DNA of 20,333 nucleotides. Origin: Candidatus Zipacnadia bacterium (lineage in GTDB: Bacteria; Armatimonadota; Zipacnadia; Zipacnadales; Zipacnadaceae). A program made the position numbers and the translations under genes. Shown here piece by piece: positions 6,745-13,135 of the stretch; within the stretch, counting starts at the first letter, position 1; every line of letters starts with the position of its first letter. The notes beneath the pieces were generated by a model. It was given only the letters and a program-made list of their open reading frames with translations, was not told where the DNA came from and did no database searches. Where the stretch lies: contig JALGTI010000013.1 in assembly GCA_029821455.1 (NCBI GenBank), positions 1 through 20,333 on the forward strand. Reading direction: 5' to 3'.

Positions 6745-6880
6745 ATAATTCCGGGAGGTAGGGAAGAGGGGGGTGACGCTAGCGTCACCCCTCAAAAATG
6801 GCTTAGGTAAGCCATTTTTGGCCTGTCCTATGTTGAGTTAATCACAATTTCGCGCCAATCATCCAACCCTGTTATATTTC
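6745..6880 (+). repeat. Family R repeat, copy R4
   Basis: A full-length copy of about 135 bp. The left end is ATAATTCCGGGAGGTAGGGA, followed by the perfect 22-bp palindrome (6770-6791). The hairpin AAAATGGCTT-aggt-AAGCCATTTT comes next, then CCTGTCCTATGTTGAGTTAA and the right end ATCATCCAACCCTGTTATAT. It is nearly co-linear with R3 over its whole length. Confidence 0.85.
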
Positions 6881-7016
6881 CTGTTAGAGAGGCCGGGCTG
6901 CCTGTCCCAGAGGGTCTTACGCAGCGCAGGCTTCCCGCCTATCAACCTACCCCCGTTCCCCGTCCCTTCCCTTCGGCAGGCTCAGGGCGAATAGGGAGGG
7001 AGCAGGAGGTAGGTCA

Positions 7017-7838
7017 GTGATCACGGGCAGGAATAGGGAAGAGGCAGGAGCAGTGCTCAGCTTATCCGACTGGCTAGCCAGCCTGGCAATTCAGTACCTT
7101 CCCGCGGTCGCCCGCGTGGCGGGGATGGCCAGCGTCGCCCCTGTCTTTGCTTCGGCGCTGCTACCCCCTCTGGCCAAGGTGGGCCTGGTGGCGGGTCTGA
7201 GTATTGCCACCTGCGCGGCGGCGCCTCCACTGCAAGGCGATCTCGCGATGGGCGCGGTCAGCTACCTGGGGGCGCTACTGGCAGAGGTCGTACTGGGAAT
7301 GGCGATTGGGTTGGGCGCGCGGCTTCTACTGGATGCCCTGGACTTTGCCGGCCAGGTGCTGGACCTGCAAGTCGGGCTCCGGGCCGGGGTGTTCTTTGAC
7401 CCAGCCTCCGGGCGCCAGACCAGTCCGCTGGGGCAAGTTTATAGCATTGTGGGCACGGTGCTATTCCTGGAACTAAATGGCCATCACTGGCTGCTAAGCG
7501 GGCTGGCGGCCACATTTCGCTATGTTACCCCGGGGCAGATAAGCCTCGGCCCGCACCTGTGGGGGATAATAGTGGGCTTGGGGGCCAGCATCTTTCGACT
7601 CGCTCTGCAAGTTGGGGCGCCCGTGATGCTAACCTTGTTCCTGGTGGACCTGGTGTTCGGAGTCGCCGCGCGGGCGATACCGCAGATGAACGTGTTCATT
7701 GTGGAACTGCCGGCTAAGTTCCTGGCCGGCTTTGTGGCGATGCTGCTATGCGCGCCGCTGCTGCTGGGAGTAGTCGCCTCCCTGATTGAGGATATGAACG
7801 ACTACGTCCTCCAACTCGTGCACCTAGCCGGGGGATAG
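7017..7838 (+). CDS. fliR: Flagellar export gate protein FliR
   Basis: A polytopic membrane protein of the flagellar type III export gate, which works with FliP, FliQ, FlhA and FlhB. The 273 aa are almost all hydrophobic helices. Family landmarks are VARVAGMASVAPVFASALLPPLAKVGLVAGLS near the start, then LLLDALDFAGQVLDLQVGL. VYSIVGTVLFLELNGHHWLL and the C-terminal GVAARAIPQMNVFIVELPAKFLAGF follow. The start is GTG 7017, 6 nt after a perfect AGGAGGT. fliP and fliQ, its usual neighbours, are not upstream, so the locus has been rearranged. flhB follows after 145 bp. Confidence 0.94.
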   Translation: MITGRNREEAGAVLSLSDWLASLAIQYLPAVARVAGMASVAPVFASALLPPLAKVGLVAGLSIATCAAAPPLQGDLAMGAVSYLGALLAEVVLGMAIGLGARLLLDALDFAGQVLDLQVGLRAGVFFDPASGRQTSPLGQVYSIVGTVLFLELNGHHWLLSGLAATFRYVTPGQISLGPHLWGIIVGLGASIFRLALQVGAPVMLTLFLVDLVFGVAARAIPQMNVFIVELPAKFLAGFVAMLLCAPLLLGVVASLIEDMNDYVLQLVHLAGG

Positions 7839-7983
7839 GGGAGAGGCGGCAAGAGGCGAGAGGTGAGAAACCCTCGCGGGGCATGGCATACGACTTTTCA
7901 CACACCTTCGGCAAGCTGGAAGCTTGCCCTACCCGAGGGGTCCGGTCATGCGGGCTTTGTACTCCTGCACTGGACAGTAAGCG
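7839..7983. repeat. fliR-flhB spacer with hairpin
   Basis: It contains GGCAAGCT-gga-AGCTTGCC (7910-7928), an 8-bp stem with a 3-nt loop and no T-tract. The hairpin resembles other small dispersed hairpins in the window. fliR and flhB often overlap or abut, so this spacer may be acquired sequence. Confidence 0.4.
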
Positions 7984-9072
7984 ATGGCAACTGCTGGCGA
8001 GAGAACTGAACGCGCAACTCCATGGCGGCGGCGTAAGGCGCGGCAGCGAGGGCAGGTCGCCCGCAGCCAGGACCTGACCGGCGCGCTGGCGCTAGTGGCG
8101 GGCATCGTGACCCTGACCGTGGCCGCGCCGTGGCTGTGGACGGTCGCCCAGCAGATGATGCAGACCACCCTGCAGCAGGGGCAGATTGACTTCTCCGTCG
8201 CCGACGTCAGCGCCCTGTATCGTATTTACCTGGGATGGGGCCTGCGCCTGGCCGGGCCGGTGATGTTGCTAAGCCTAATCGTGGCCCTCGCTATCAATCT
8301 GGCGCAGGTCGGCTTTTTGTTCTCTCTGTATCCACTAAGGTGGGACATCAACAAGCTCAGCCCCATCGAGGGCCTGCAGCGGCTGTTTTCGGTGCAGGGG
8401 CTGGTGCAGGCCCTCAAGAGTGTCCTGAAGATGGCGGCGCTGCTGGTGGTGGCGTGGCTGGCTCTGCGTAAACAGACGGCCCAGATAATGCTGGTCGGCA
8501 CGCTAGCGCTGCCAGAGTCACTGCAAGTGGGGCTAGACATAGCATGGGATGTGGCGATCAAATGCGCGGCAGCGTTGGTGGTCATTGGCGCAGCTGACTA
8601 TGGCTATCAGCGCTACACCCACGAGCGGAAGCTGATGATGACGCGGCCGGAGCTGAGAGAGGAGTTGCGCGAGACCGAGGGTGACCCGCTCATGCAGGCA
8701 CGGCGGCGGCAGCGCAGGCGGGAGATGCTGGAGGGCGGAATCTCGCGGGAGATGCCGCAGGCCTCGGTGGTGGTCACCAATCCAACACAGGTGGCGGTGG
8801 CGCTGCGGTATGAGCTGCAGATGGAGGCGCCCAGGGTGGTGGCCAAGGGGCGCGGTGAGCTAGCCCAGCGGATCGTGCACTATGCCCACCTCTACGCCAT
8901 CCCGCTGCACCAGGACCGGGAGCTGGCGCGGGTGCTGTACCGGCGGGTGAAGCTGGGCCAGATGATCCCGGCGCGACTGTACCAGGCCGTGGCTGAGGTC
9001 CTCGCCATCATCCTGCGACGCCGGGAGGCGATGCGGCAGCGGAGCAGACGCCGGAGGCAGCAGATATATTAA
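7984..9072 (+). CDS. flhB: Flagellar export switch protein FlhB (NPTQ variant)
   Basis: FlhB switches export specificity from rod/hook to filament after cleaving itself at an NPTH loop. This 362-aa protein has the N-terminal signature ERTERATPWRRRKARQRGQVARS, four membrane segments at about 35-205 and the linker TRPELREELRETEGDP. The C-terminal cytoplasmic domain carries VVVTNPTQVAVALRYE. The cleavage motif reads NPTQ (residues 266-269) where almost all members have NPTH; Asn and Pro are kept. The tail (VKLGQMIPARLYQAVAEVLAII) is typical, followed by an Arg-rich end. The ATG fits the family start, though its ribosome site is weak. It is the last flagellar gene on this strand. Confidence 0.95.
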   Translation: MATAGERTERATPWRRRKARQRGQVARSQDLTGALALVAGIVTLTVAAPWLWTVAQQMMQTTLQQGQIDFSVADVSALYRIYLGWGLRLAGPVMLLSLIVALAINLAQVGFLFSLYPLRWDINKLSPIEGLQRLFSVQGLVQALKSVLKMAALLVVAWLALRKQTAQIMLVGTLALPESLQVGLDIAWDVAIKCAAALVVIGAADYGYQRYTHERKLMMTRPELREELRETEGDPLMQARRRQRRREMLEGGISREMPQASVVVTNPTQVAVALRYELQMEAPRVVAKGRGELAQRIVHYAHLYAIPLHQDRELARVLYRRVKLGQMIPARLYQAVAEVLAIILRRREAMRQRSRRRRQQIY

Positions 9073-9122
9073 CTGGGGTTTAGTTAAAGGCTCTAAGGGT
9101 AAGGTCTAGCGACAAAGACAAG

Positions 9123-9147
9123 GGGCGCGGCCGGCCCAGCCGCGCCC
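9123..9147. terminator. GC hairpin after flhB
   Basis: GGGCGCGGC-cggccca-GCCGCGCCC is a 9-bp all-GC stem with a 7-nt loop, 50 bp after flhB and downstream of the small minus-strand frame. There is no U-tract on either side, so it is a stable barrier or a dispersed repeat rather than a textbook intrinsic terminator. Confidence 0.45.
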
Positions 9148-9173
9148 TCCTGGCTCTTGCGTCGCTACCTCAA

Positions 9174-9341
9174 TTACTCCTCACGCAACTGCCAGGGAAT
9201 AGCCTCGCGCAGTTCGCACACCGACTCAGGATAGTTGCGCTTCTTGTTCTTGTAAGCCTTGAACGCCAAAGCCGCCTGGGCTAAGCCCACTTGCGCGAAT
9301 GGGGCTATATTACCAATTCCGCCACAAACTGGGCGTGCCAT
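9174..9341 (-). pseudogene. Short pseudopilin-like or truncated protein
   Basis: A 55-aa frame starts at ATG 9341 with GGGAG 6 nt upstream. It contains LAQAALAFKAYKNKKRNYPESVCELREAIPW. The pattern (A-L-A-x-K-A-Y then YPES then L) resembles the post-helix part of secretion pseudopilins and related proteins, where a phrase like LPEDPFSG usually follows. Here it stops after WQLREE. There is no N-terminal pilin helix, so it may be a fragment of a larger lost gene. About 45 bp upstream lies a 31-bp stretch very like one upstream of the pseudopilin gene at 13673. A chance open frame cannot be excluded. Confidence 0.35.
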
Positions 9342-9430
9342 ATGGTCTCCCGACCAAATACCACTTGACGTGGCAGCGGCACTTGTCAAGGGGTTTTCTA
9401 AAAAGGCAGACAACGCCAGAGGACAGTGCC

Positions 9431-9527
9431 GAAAAAGGGGTCAGAGGCTATTTCCCCTGAGATTAGCCCTCCCAAGCGGTTTGGCTAAAGTTGGCAAGCC
9501 AGGGAAATAGCCTCTGACCCCTTTTTC
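9431..9527 (+). repeat. Family S inverted-repeat element, copy S3
   Basis: A 97-bp element with perfect 27-nt terminal inverted repeats starting GAAAAAGGGGTCAGAGGCTA. The core contains CCTGAGATTAGCCCT, TTTGGCTAAAG and TTGGCAAGCCA. It is the cleanest of the three copies and is fully able to fold on itself. It lies just before the HTH-parA-parB module. Confidence 0.88.
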
Positions 9528-9567
9528 TCCAAGCCGCATAAAGGGATTTTTCAGGCTGAGAAGGAAT

Positions 9568-9613
9568 GCAGGATAGAGTAGGAGAATGTAAGGCAGTGTA
9601 AGTTTGATGTAAG
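9568..9613 (+). repeat. Helically phased GTAAG-type repeats upstream of HTH gene
   Basis: Five-base motifs GCAGG, GTAGG, GTAAG, GTAAG and GTAAG start at 9568, 9578, 9588, 9598 and 9609. That is one per helical turn on the same face, ending 10 bp before the ATG of the small HTH protein. Such an array is a candidate operator or partition site for head-to-tail binding by that protein. Short motifs in purine-rich DNA can recur by chance. Confidence 0.4.
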
Positions 9614-9623
9614 GGTGGGATAT

Positions 9624-9821
9624 ATGCCAGAGGTGCTTACCGCCGAGGAGCTGGCCCAGTACCTGGGTGTGCATTACCGCACTGTGCTGCAACTGGCCCG
9701 GGAGGGGAGCCTGCCCGGCAGGCGCGTGGGGAATAGCTGGCGCTTCCACAAACAGGCGATTGATGAGTGGCTGGCCGGAGGCGGGCGCCTCGCGCAACGA
9801 GCGGTCGTCGAGGTCAAGTAA
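9624..9821 (+). CDS. Small excisionase-type helix-turn-helix protein
   Basis: A 65-aa protein: MPEVLTAEELAQYLGVHYRTVLQLAREGSLPGRRVGNSWRF, then HKQAIDEWL. This is the MerR-like HTH_17 (excisionase) fold. LTAEELAQYLGVHYRTV is the helix-turn-helix, and GRRVGNSWRF is the wing. Such proteins bind DNA as transcription or recombination cofactors. ATG 9624 with GGGTGGG just upstream is preferred; a GTG at 9615 is possible. It is 36 bp before parA on the same strand, so it is likely the operon's regulator or a partition cofactor. No integrase is in the window, which argues against a classic Xis role. Confidence 0.82.
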   Translation: MPEVLTAEELAQYLGVHYRTVLQLAREGSLPGRRVGNSWRFHKQAIDEWLAGGGRLAQRAVVEVK

Positions 9822-9857
9822 GGCGCCGGCGAGAACCTGACCACAAGAGCGGGGACA

Positions 9858-10634
9858 ATGGCGGTCATAATAGCGCTTGCCAACCAAAAGGGTGGGGTAG
9901 GGAAGACCACGACGGCGCTGAATCTGGGTGCGGCCCTGGCCGAGCAGGGGCGGCGGGTGCTGCTAGTGGACCTGGATCCGCAAGGCTGTCTGACCCTGGC
10001 GCTGGGGGCGAACAGCGACGCGGGCGGAAGCTGGGAGCTCTTTGAGGACACCGGGGGCGAGGTTAACGTCATCGCGGTGCGCGAGGGGGTGACGCTGGTG
10101 CCCGGGGGCGTGGAGCTGGCGGAGGTGGAGGGGAGGCTCCACAACACCCCGCTACAGCGCGAAGTCTTCGCCACGAGGTTGCGGGAGGCCGCACGCAAGT
10201 ATGACTACCTGCTGATAGATTGCCCGCCGGGGCTGGGGGGTCTGAGCCTGAGCGCGCTGCAGGCGGCTGGTGGAGTGGTGATCCCCATGCAGTGCGACTA
10301 CCTGGCTCTCCGGGGGGTGGCGCTGATTCTGCGCCTGGTGGAGCTGGTCCGCGAGGGGTTCAATCGGCGCCTGAAGGTAGTGGGGATTGTCCCGACGATG
10401 TTCGATCGCCGTACCGTCCACTCCGGCCAGGTAGTTCAGGCCGCCCACGATAGATTTGGCGACATGGTGCTGCGCACGCAGATACGGCACAGCGCGTTTG
10501 TGAAGAAGGCACCAGTCGCCGCCAAGAGCGTGCTGGAATATGCTGCCAATTCAGCAGCGGCGCAGGACTACCGCGCCTTAGCAGAAGAGGTCATCGCCCA
10601 TGTCGAGAAAGCCAAGTCTAAGCGGCGCCGATGA
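9858..10634 (+). CDS. parA: ParA-type partition ATPase
   Basis: A 258-aa member of the ParA/Soj family that binds DNA with ATP and moves ParB-bound DNA. It has the deviant Walker A KGGVGKTTT (residues 11-19), with both lysines. DLDPQG follows (Walker A', about 38-43), then YDYLLIDCPPGLGGLS (Walker B, about 115-130). There is no extra N-terminal HTH, as in chromosomal (type Ib-like) ParA. The C-terminus includes VLEYAANSAAAQDYRALAEEV. The 3' end overlaps parB by 35 nt, so the pair is co-translated. Many flagellar loci have a ParA-like FlhG after flhF. The linked ParB, and the lack of flhF, point to true partition instead. Confidence 0.95.
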   Translation: MAVIIALANQKGGVGKTTTALNLGAALAEQGRRVLLVDLDPQGCLTLALGANSDAGGSWELFEDTGGEVNVIAVREGVTLVPGGVELAEVEGRLHNTPLQREVFATRLREAARKYDYLLIDCPPGLGGLSLSALQAAGGVVIPMQCDYLALRGVALILRLVELVREGFNRRLKVVGIVPTMFDRRTVHSGQVVQAAHDRFGDMVLRTQIRHSAFVKKAPVAAKSVLEYAANSAAAQDYRALAEEVIAHVEKAKSKRRR

Positions 10635-11556
10635 GCGCGCGTTTGAAGGCCTCGCGGCCCTGGAGGGGATAGTCAAGGGCGAGCGCGTCGAGGGCCTGGA
10701 GATCGTCAGCCTGCCGACAACCGCGCTGAGCCCCAGCCCGTACCAGCCGCGCCGCGCTTTCTCCAAGAAGGCGCTGGCCGAACTGGCCGAGTCCATTAAG
10801 CAGGAGGGCGTCTTGCAGCCGATCCTGGTGCGGGCGGTGAAGCGAGGCAAGTACGAGATCGTGGCGGGGGAGAGGCGCTGGCGGGCCGCCCAGATGGCGG
10901 GGCTGGACGAGGTTCCGTGTGTGGTGCGGGAGGTGGGGGAGATGCAGGCCAGGGTCATAAGCCTCATCGAGAACCTGCACCGCGAGGACCTCAGAGACAT
11001 GGAACGCGGGGCGGCGATCCGGGAGCTGCATGACATCACGAAGGCCTCCTGGGATGAAGTTGCTAAGCAGATTGGTTTGACCCGGCGGTCGGTGCTGAGG
11101 CTCGCAGGATTGGCTAACTTGCCCGATGATCTACAGCAGTTGCTAATCGAAAAGGAATTGACCGAAAAGCACGGCCGCGCCCTGCATAAGCTGGGCAAGA
11201 AACGCCGGCGGCAACAGGAATTGGCCGAGGCCATTGAGACCCACAATCTCACCGGCGACGAGGCGCTACGCTGTGCCAAATACGCCGAAGAACACCCGCG
11301 GCTCTCGCTCAAGAACGTGGTGGCGCAGGTGCGGGGAGAGGGCCGCGGCTATAGCCGGGGCATCACGGCGGTAATGAGAGCGGCGGAGGACCTTTTGGAG
11401 GCCTTGAAGGCGGCGCGCGTCAAGCCCATGCGTGAGACCACACAAGCAGAATTGGAGATGAGGCTGGAGGCGGTTGCCAAGGAGATCGCTAACTTCCAGG
11501 GACGGCTGAATGTGTTAAGCCCTAGGGTCAAGGTGCACATAGTGGGCTCGGAGTAA
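10600..11556 (+). CDS. parB: ParB/Spo0J-type partition protein
   Basis: A 318-aa CTP-dependent DNA clamp of the ParB family. The N-domain begins at LPTTALSPSPYQPRRAFSKKALAELAESI. The CTP-binding motifs are GERRWRAAQMAG and ENLHREDLRDME. The HTH is WDEVAKQIGLTRRSVLRLAGLANLP. The C-terminal part is helical and may dimerise. It ends in VKVHIVGSE, close to the end of the next gene product (VYVTIVGAE). I see no match to the bacterial parS consensus near the gene, so its centromere is unknown. It overlaps parA and is followed by 167 bp of non-coding sequence. Confidence 0.94.
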   Translation: MSRKPSLSGADERAFEGLAALEGIVKGERVEGLEIVSLPTTALSPSPYQPRRAFSKKALAELAESIKQEGVLQPILVRAVKRGKYEIVAGERRWRAAQMAGLDEVPCVVREVGEMQARVISLIENLHREDLRDMERGAAIRELHDITKASWDEVAKQIGLTRRSVLRLAGLANLPDDLQQLLIEKELTEKHGRALHKLGKKRRRQQELAEAIETHNLTGDEALRCAKYAEEHPRLSLKNVVAQVRGEGRGYSRGITAVMRAAEDLLEALKAARVKPMRETTQAELEMRLEAVAKEIANFQGRLNVLSPRVKVHIVGSE

Positions 11557-11723
11557 CAGCGTCTGAATGCCACGCGTCGCAGCGGCGGCCTACCTGGCAA
11601 CCCACCCCTGTTTCCCCTCCCTAAAGGGGGGGCCAGAGGGTAGGTCATCCACGGGCGCGATGCTCGTGTCACTATCAGGATGATTTGAGTAACGCGTCGT
11701 TGTCATTTGGAGGGAATCTGCGG

Positions 11724-12917
11724 ATGCGAATCCGCGTCAAAGATGAACGGCGTCAGCCTTTTCATCTCGTTGATAAGCTAGTCACCTGGTACTGGCTCCC
11801 GTTCATCGGGCATACAGGCTATACCCTCTATAACCTCTACATCAGCCTCGTCAACTACGAGACGAAGGGCGCATACCCCTCGATACGGAGAGTCGCAGAG
11901 TTCCTGGACATCAGTGAGAATACGATTCGCAAGTATAACCGGCTGCTGGCGAAGTATGGCTTGATAAGGATCGAGCGGCGCAAGGATCCCCACAGCGGTG
12001 GCCAGCTATCACACATGTACTACATCCTGGACGCTCCACCGCTTCCTGAGGACCTGCAGGACGAATACGAACGCCGGAAATTGGTCAAGAGCGACCTGAT
12101 GCGGCTCAGGCAGTTATCTGACCAGGTGACGGAGGAAGGCTCAGAGGCGGGCGAAAACAACCCGGGCGACGCAAATTTACCCCCCCCTCAATCATTGCAG
12201 GGGGGCCTTCAACCATTGAACCAGGGGGTTCAGCCATTGCAGGAGGGCTCTTCAACCACTGCAGGGGCCAATATAAGGAGTAAAAAGAAAAAAAGAAAGA
12301 ACAACAACACCGATACACTTGTTGTTGCTGATTCAGAATCACAATTAGTAAAGATACTTCGAGAGCTTGGGGTACACCATCGCCAGGCCCAACGGTTGGT
12401 GCGCAATTATGACAACCAAAACATTAAGCACCTCTATGAGTACTTGCTGTATCGTATAGGCCAGGGACGAGCGCCGGACAATCCACCGGCCTGGCTGGTT
12501 GCAGCCATTACGGAGGACTACCAGATTCCGGAGGCTGTCAAGGGCCAGAAGAAGGAGGAGGCGAAGGCAAGGGCCGAAGCCGAGAAATTGCAGGAGGCGC
12601 TCGATGCTCAGAAGGACAAGGAGAGGGACGAGTTTAACGAGAAGCGAGAGCGGCTCATGGACAAACTCGGCGTAAGCGAGGAAGCCCGGGAGGTCTGGGC
12701 AAGCACGATACAAGAACTGAAGGCGAGAGACAAATGGAGCCCGGTGTTTGAGCTGGCGTTTCTGGAAGCCGTGGAAGGCGAGGGAGCAAGAGTTAGAGTA
12801 GAGGCCGAGGTAGCGAGACAAATCATCGAGAAGAAGGAAAAGCATCAGGCGCTCCGCAGTGCGCTGAGGAAGGTGCTCGGTAGGACTGTGTATGTAACGA
12901 TAGTTGGAGCAGAATGA
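11724..12917 (+). CDS. Putative replication initiator (winged helix plus DnaA domain I-like)
   Basis: A 397-aa protein I cannot name exactly. Residues 10-100 form a winged-helix region: WYWLPFIGHTGYTLYNLYISL, then YPSIRRVAEFLDISENTIRKY and LLAKYGLIRIERR. This layout is seen in plasmid and phage replication proteins. A Gln/Gly-rich linker (about 150-185) follows, then a Lys-rich patch (KKKKRKNNN), a helical middle and a charged coiled-coil stretch. The last 79 residues (EEAREVWASTIQEL through ALRKVLGRTVYVTIVG) resemble DnaA domain I, which recruits DnaB helicase. The linker DNA holds four direct repeats and an A-rich tract. ATG 11724 with GGAGGG 9-10 nt upstream is preferred over TTG 11685. 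Its stop overlaps the next ATG. The region appears less GC-rich than the flagellar genes. Confidence 0.65.
   Translation: MRIRVKDERRQPFHLVDKLVTWYWLPFIGHTGYTLYNLYISLVNYETKGAYPSIRRVAEFLDISENTIRKYNRLLAKYGLIRIERRKDPHSGGQLSHMYYILDAPPLPEDLQDEYERRKLVKSDLMRLRQLSDQVTEEGSEAGENNPGDANLPPPQSLQGGLQPLNQGVQPLQEGSSTTAGANIRSKKKKRKNNNTDTLVVADSESQLVKILRELGVHHRQAQRLVRNYDNQNIKHLYEYLLYRIGQGRAPDNPPAWLVAAITEDYQIPEAVKGQKKEEAKARAEAEKLQEALDAQKDKERDEFNEKRERLMDKLGVSEEAREVWASTIQELKARDKWSPVFELAFLEAVEGEGARVRVEAEVARQIIEKKEKHQALRSALRKVLGRTVYVTIVGAE
12188..12272 (+). repeat. Four iteron-like direct repeats inside the initiator gene
   Basis: Units start at 12188, 12209, 12230 and 12252 (spacings 21, 21, 22). The consensus is TCAACCATTGCAGGGGGGC-T. 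Each unit holds the small dyad CAAnCATTG or a one-base variant. The first three encode a seven-residue repeat (LQPLxxG). The fourth is shifted by one base and encodes unrelated residues, while its DNA still matches. This suggests that selection acts on the DNA sequence itself. Confidence 0.7.
12273..12358 (+). other. A-rich candidate DNA unwinding element
   Basis: Directly after the last iteron comes ATAAGGAGTAAAAAGAAAAA, then more A/G-rich DNA. The hairpin CAACAACA/TGTTGTTG (12302-12327) and the small palindrome GATTCAGAATC follow. It is far richer in A+T than the surrounding genes. Iterons followed by an A+T tract is the arrangement of lambda-type and many plasmid origins. No clear DnaA box was seen. 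Confidence 0.5.
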
Positions 12918-13117
12918 ACGACAGGAGATACTTCCAGAGCAACGCTATAACCATCATTAATGATGACTTACTTGCCACAGAGCTGGTCCCCGAAGGGGGC
13001 ATTGACCTGACGGTCACGTCCCCGCCCTCCAACGTGGGCGAGAGCGGAAAGCGGCTAGGGCATCCAGCGCCGTTCCCTCTGGAACTGGCGCGGCGAATGC
13101 TTGAAATGCACGAATAA
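12914..13117 (+). pseudogene. Internally deleted DNA methyltransferase remnant
   Basis: A 67-aa product. RYFQSNAITIINDDLLA and GIDLTVTSPPSNVG match the start and motif IV region (TSPPYNV) of DpnM/beta-class DNA methyltransferases. The sequence then jumps straight to GKRLGHPAPFPLELARRMLE, which in full-length enzymes lies well over 100 residues later, before the DPFxGSGTT motif. It stops there. The middle and the SAM-binding motif are gone, and the catalytic Tyr of PPY is Ser, so no methylation is expected. The ATG overlaps the TGA of the initiator gene (ATGA), so the fragment still looks translationally coupled. Confidence 0.75.
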
Positions 13118-13135
13118 ATAGTTTGCGTGGAAAAG

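Larger units (their letters stand above)
6571..7016. other. Non-coding region between fliM and fliR
   Basis: This 446-bp stretch has no gene. It contains S2, then R4, then a copy of the common dispersed motif CCCTTCGGCAGGCTCAGGG (6969-6987) and the strong fliR ribosome site AGGAGGT (7004-7010). I see no -24/-12 element here, so fliR is either read from fliG/fliM or uses a promoter I cannot recognise. Confidence 0.6.

Noticed and set aside
7909..7924. GG-N10-GC match upstream of flhB as a sigma-54 promoter
   Set aside because: The match comes from the arms of a hairpin, and the rest of the -24/-12 consensus is not met.
9358..9389. Sigma-70 promoter for the 55-aa frame at 9174-9341
   Set aside because: TTGACA is present, but the only TATAAT-like hexamer lies 20 bp away and is poor.
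9858..10634. ParA-like gene as the flagellar number regulator FlhG/FleN
   Set aside because: The location near flhB suggests it, but it overlaps a clear parB, there is no flhF, and its sequence fits Soj/ParA better.
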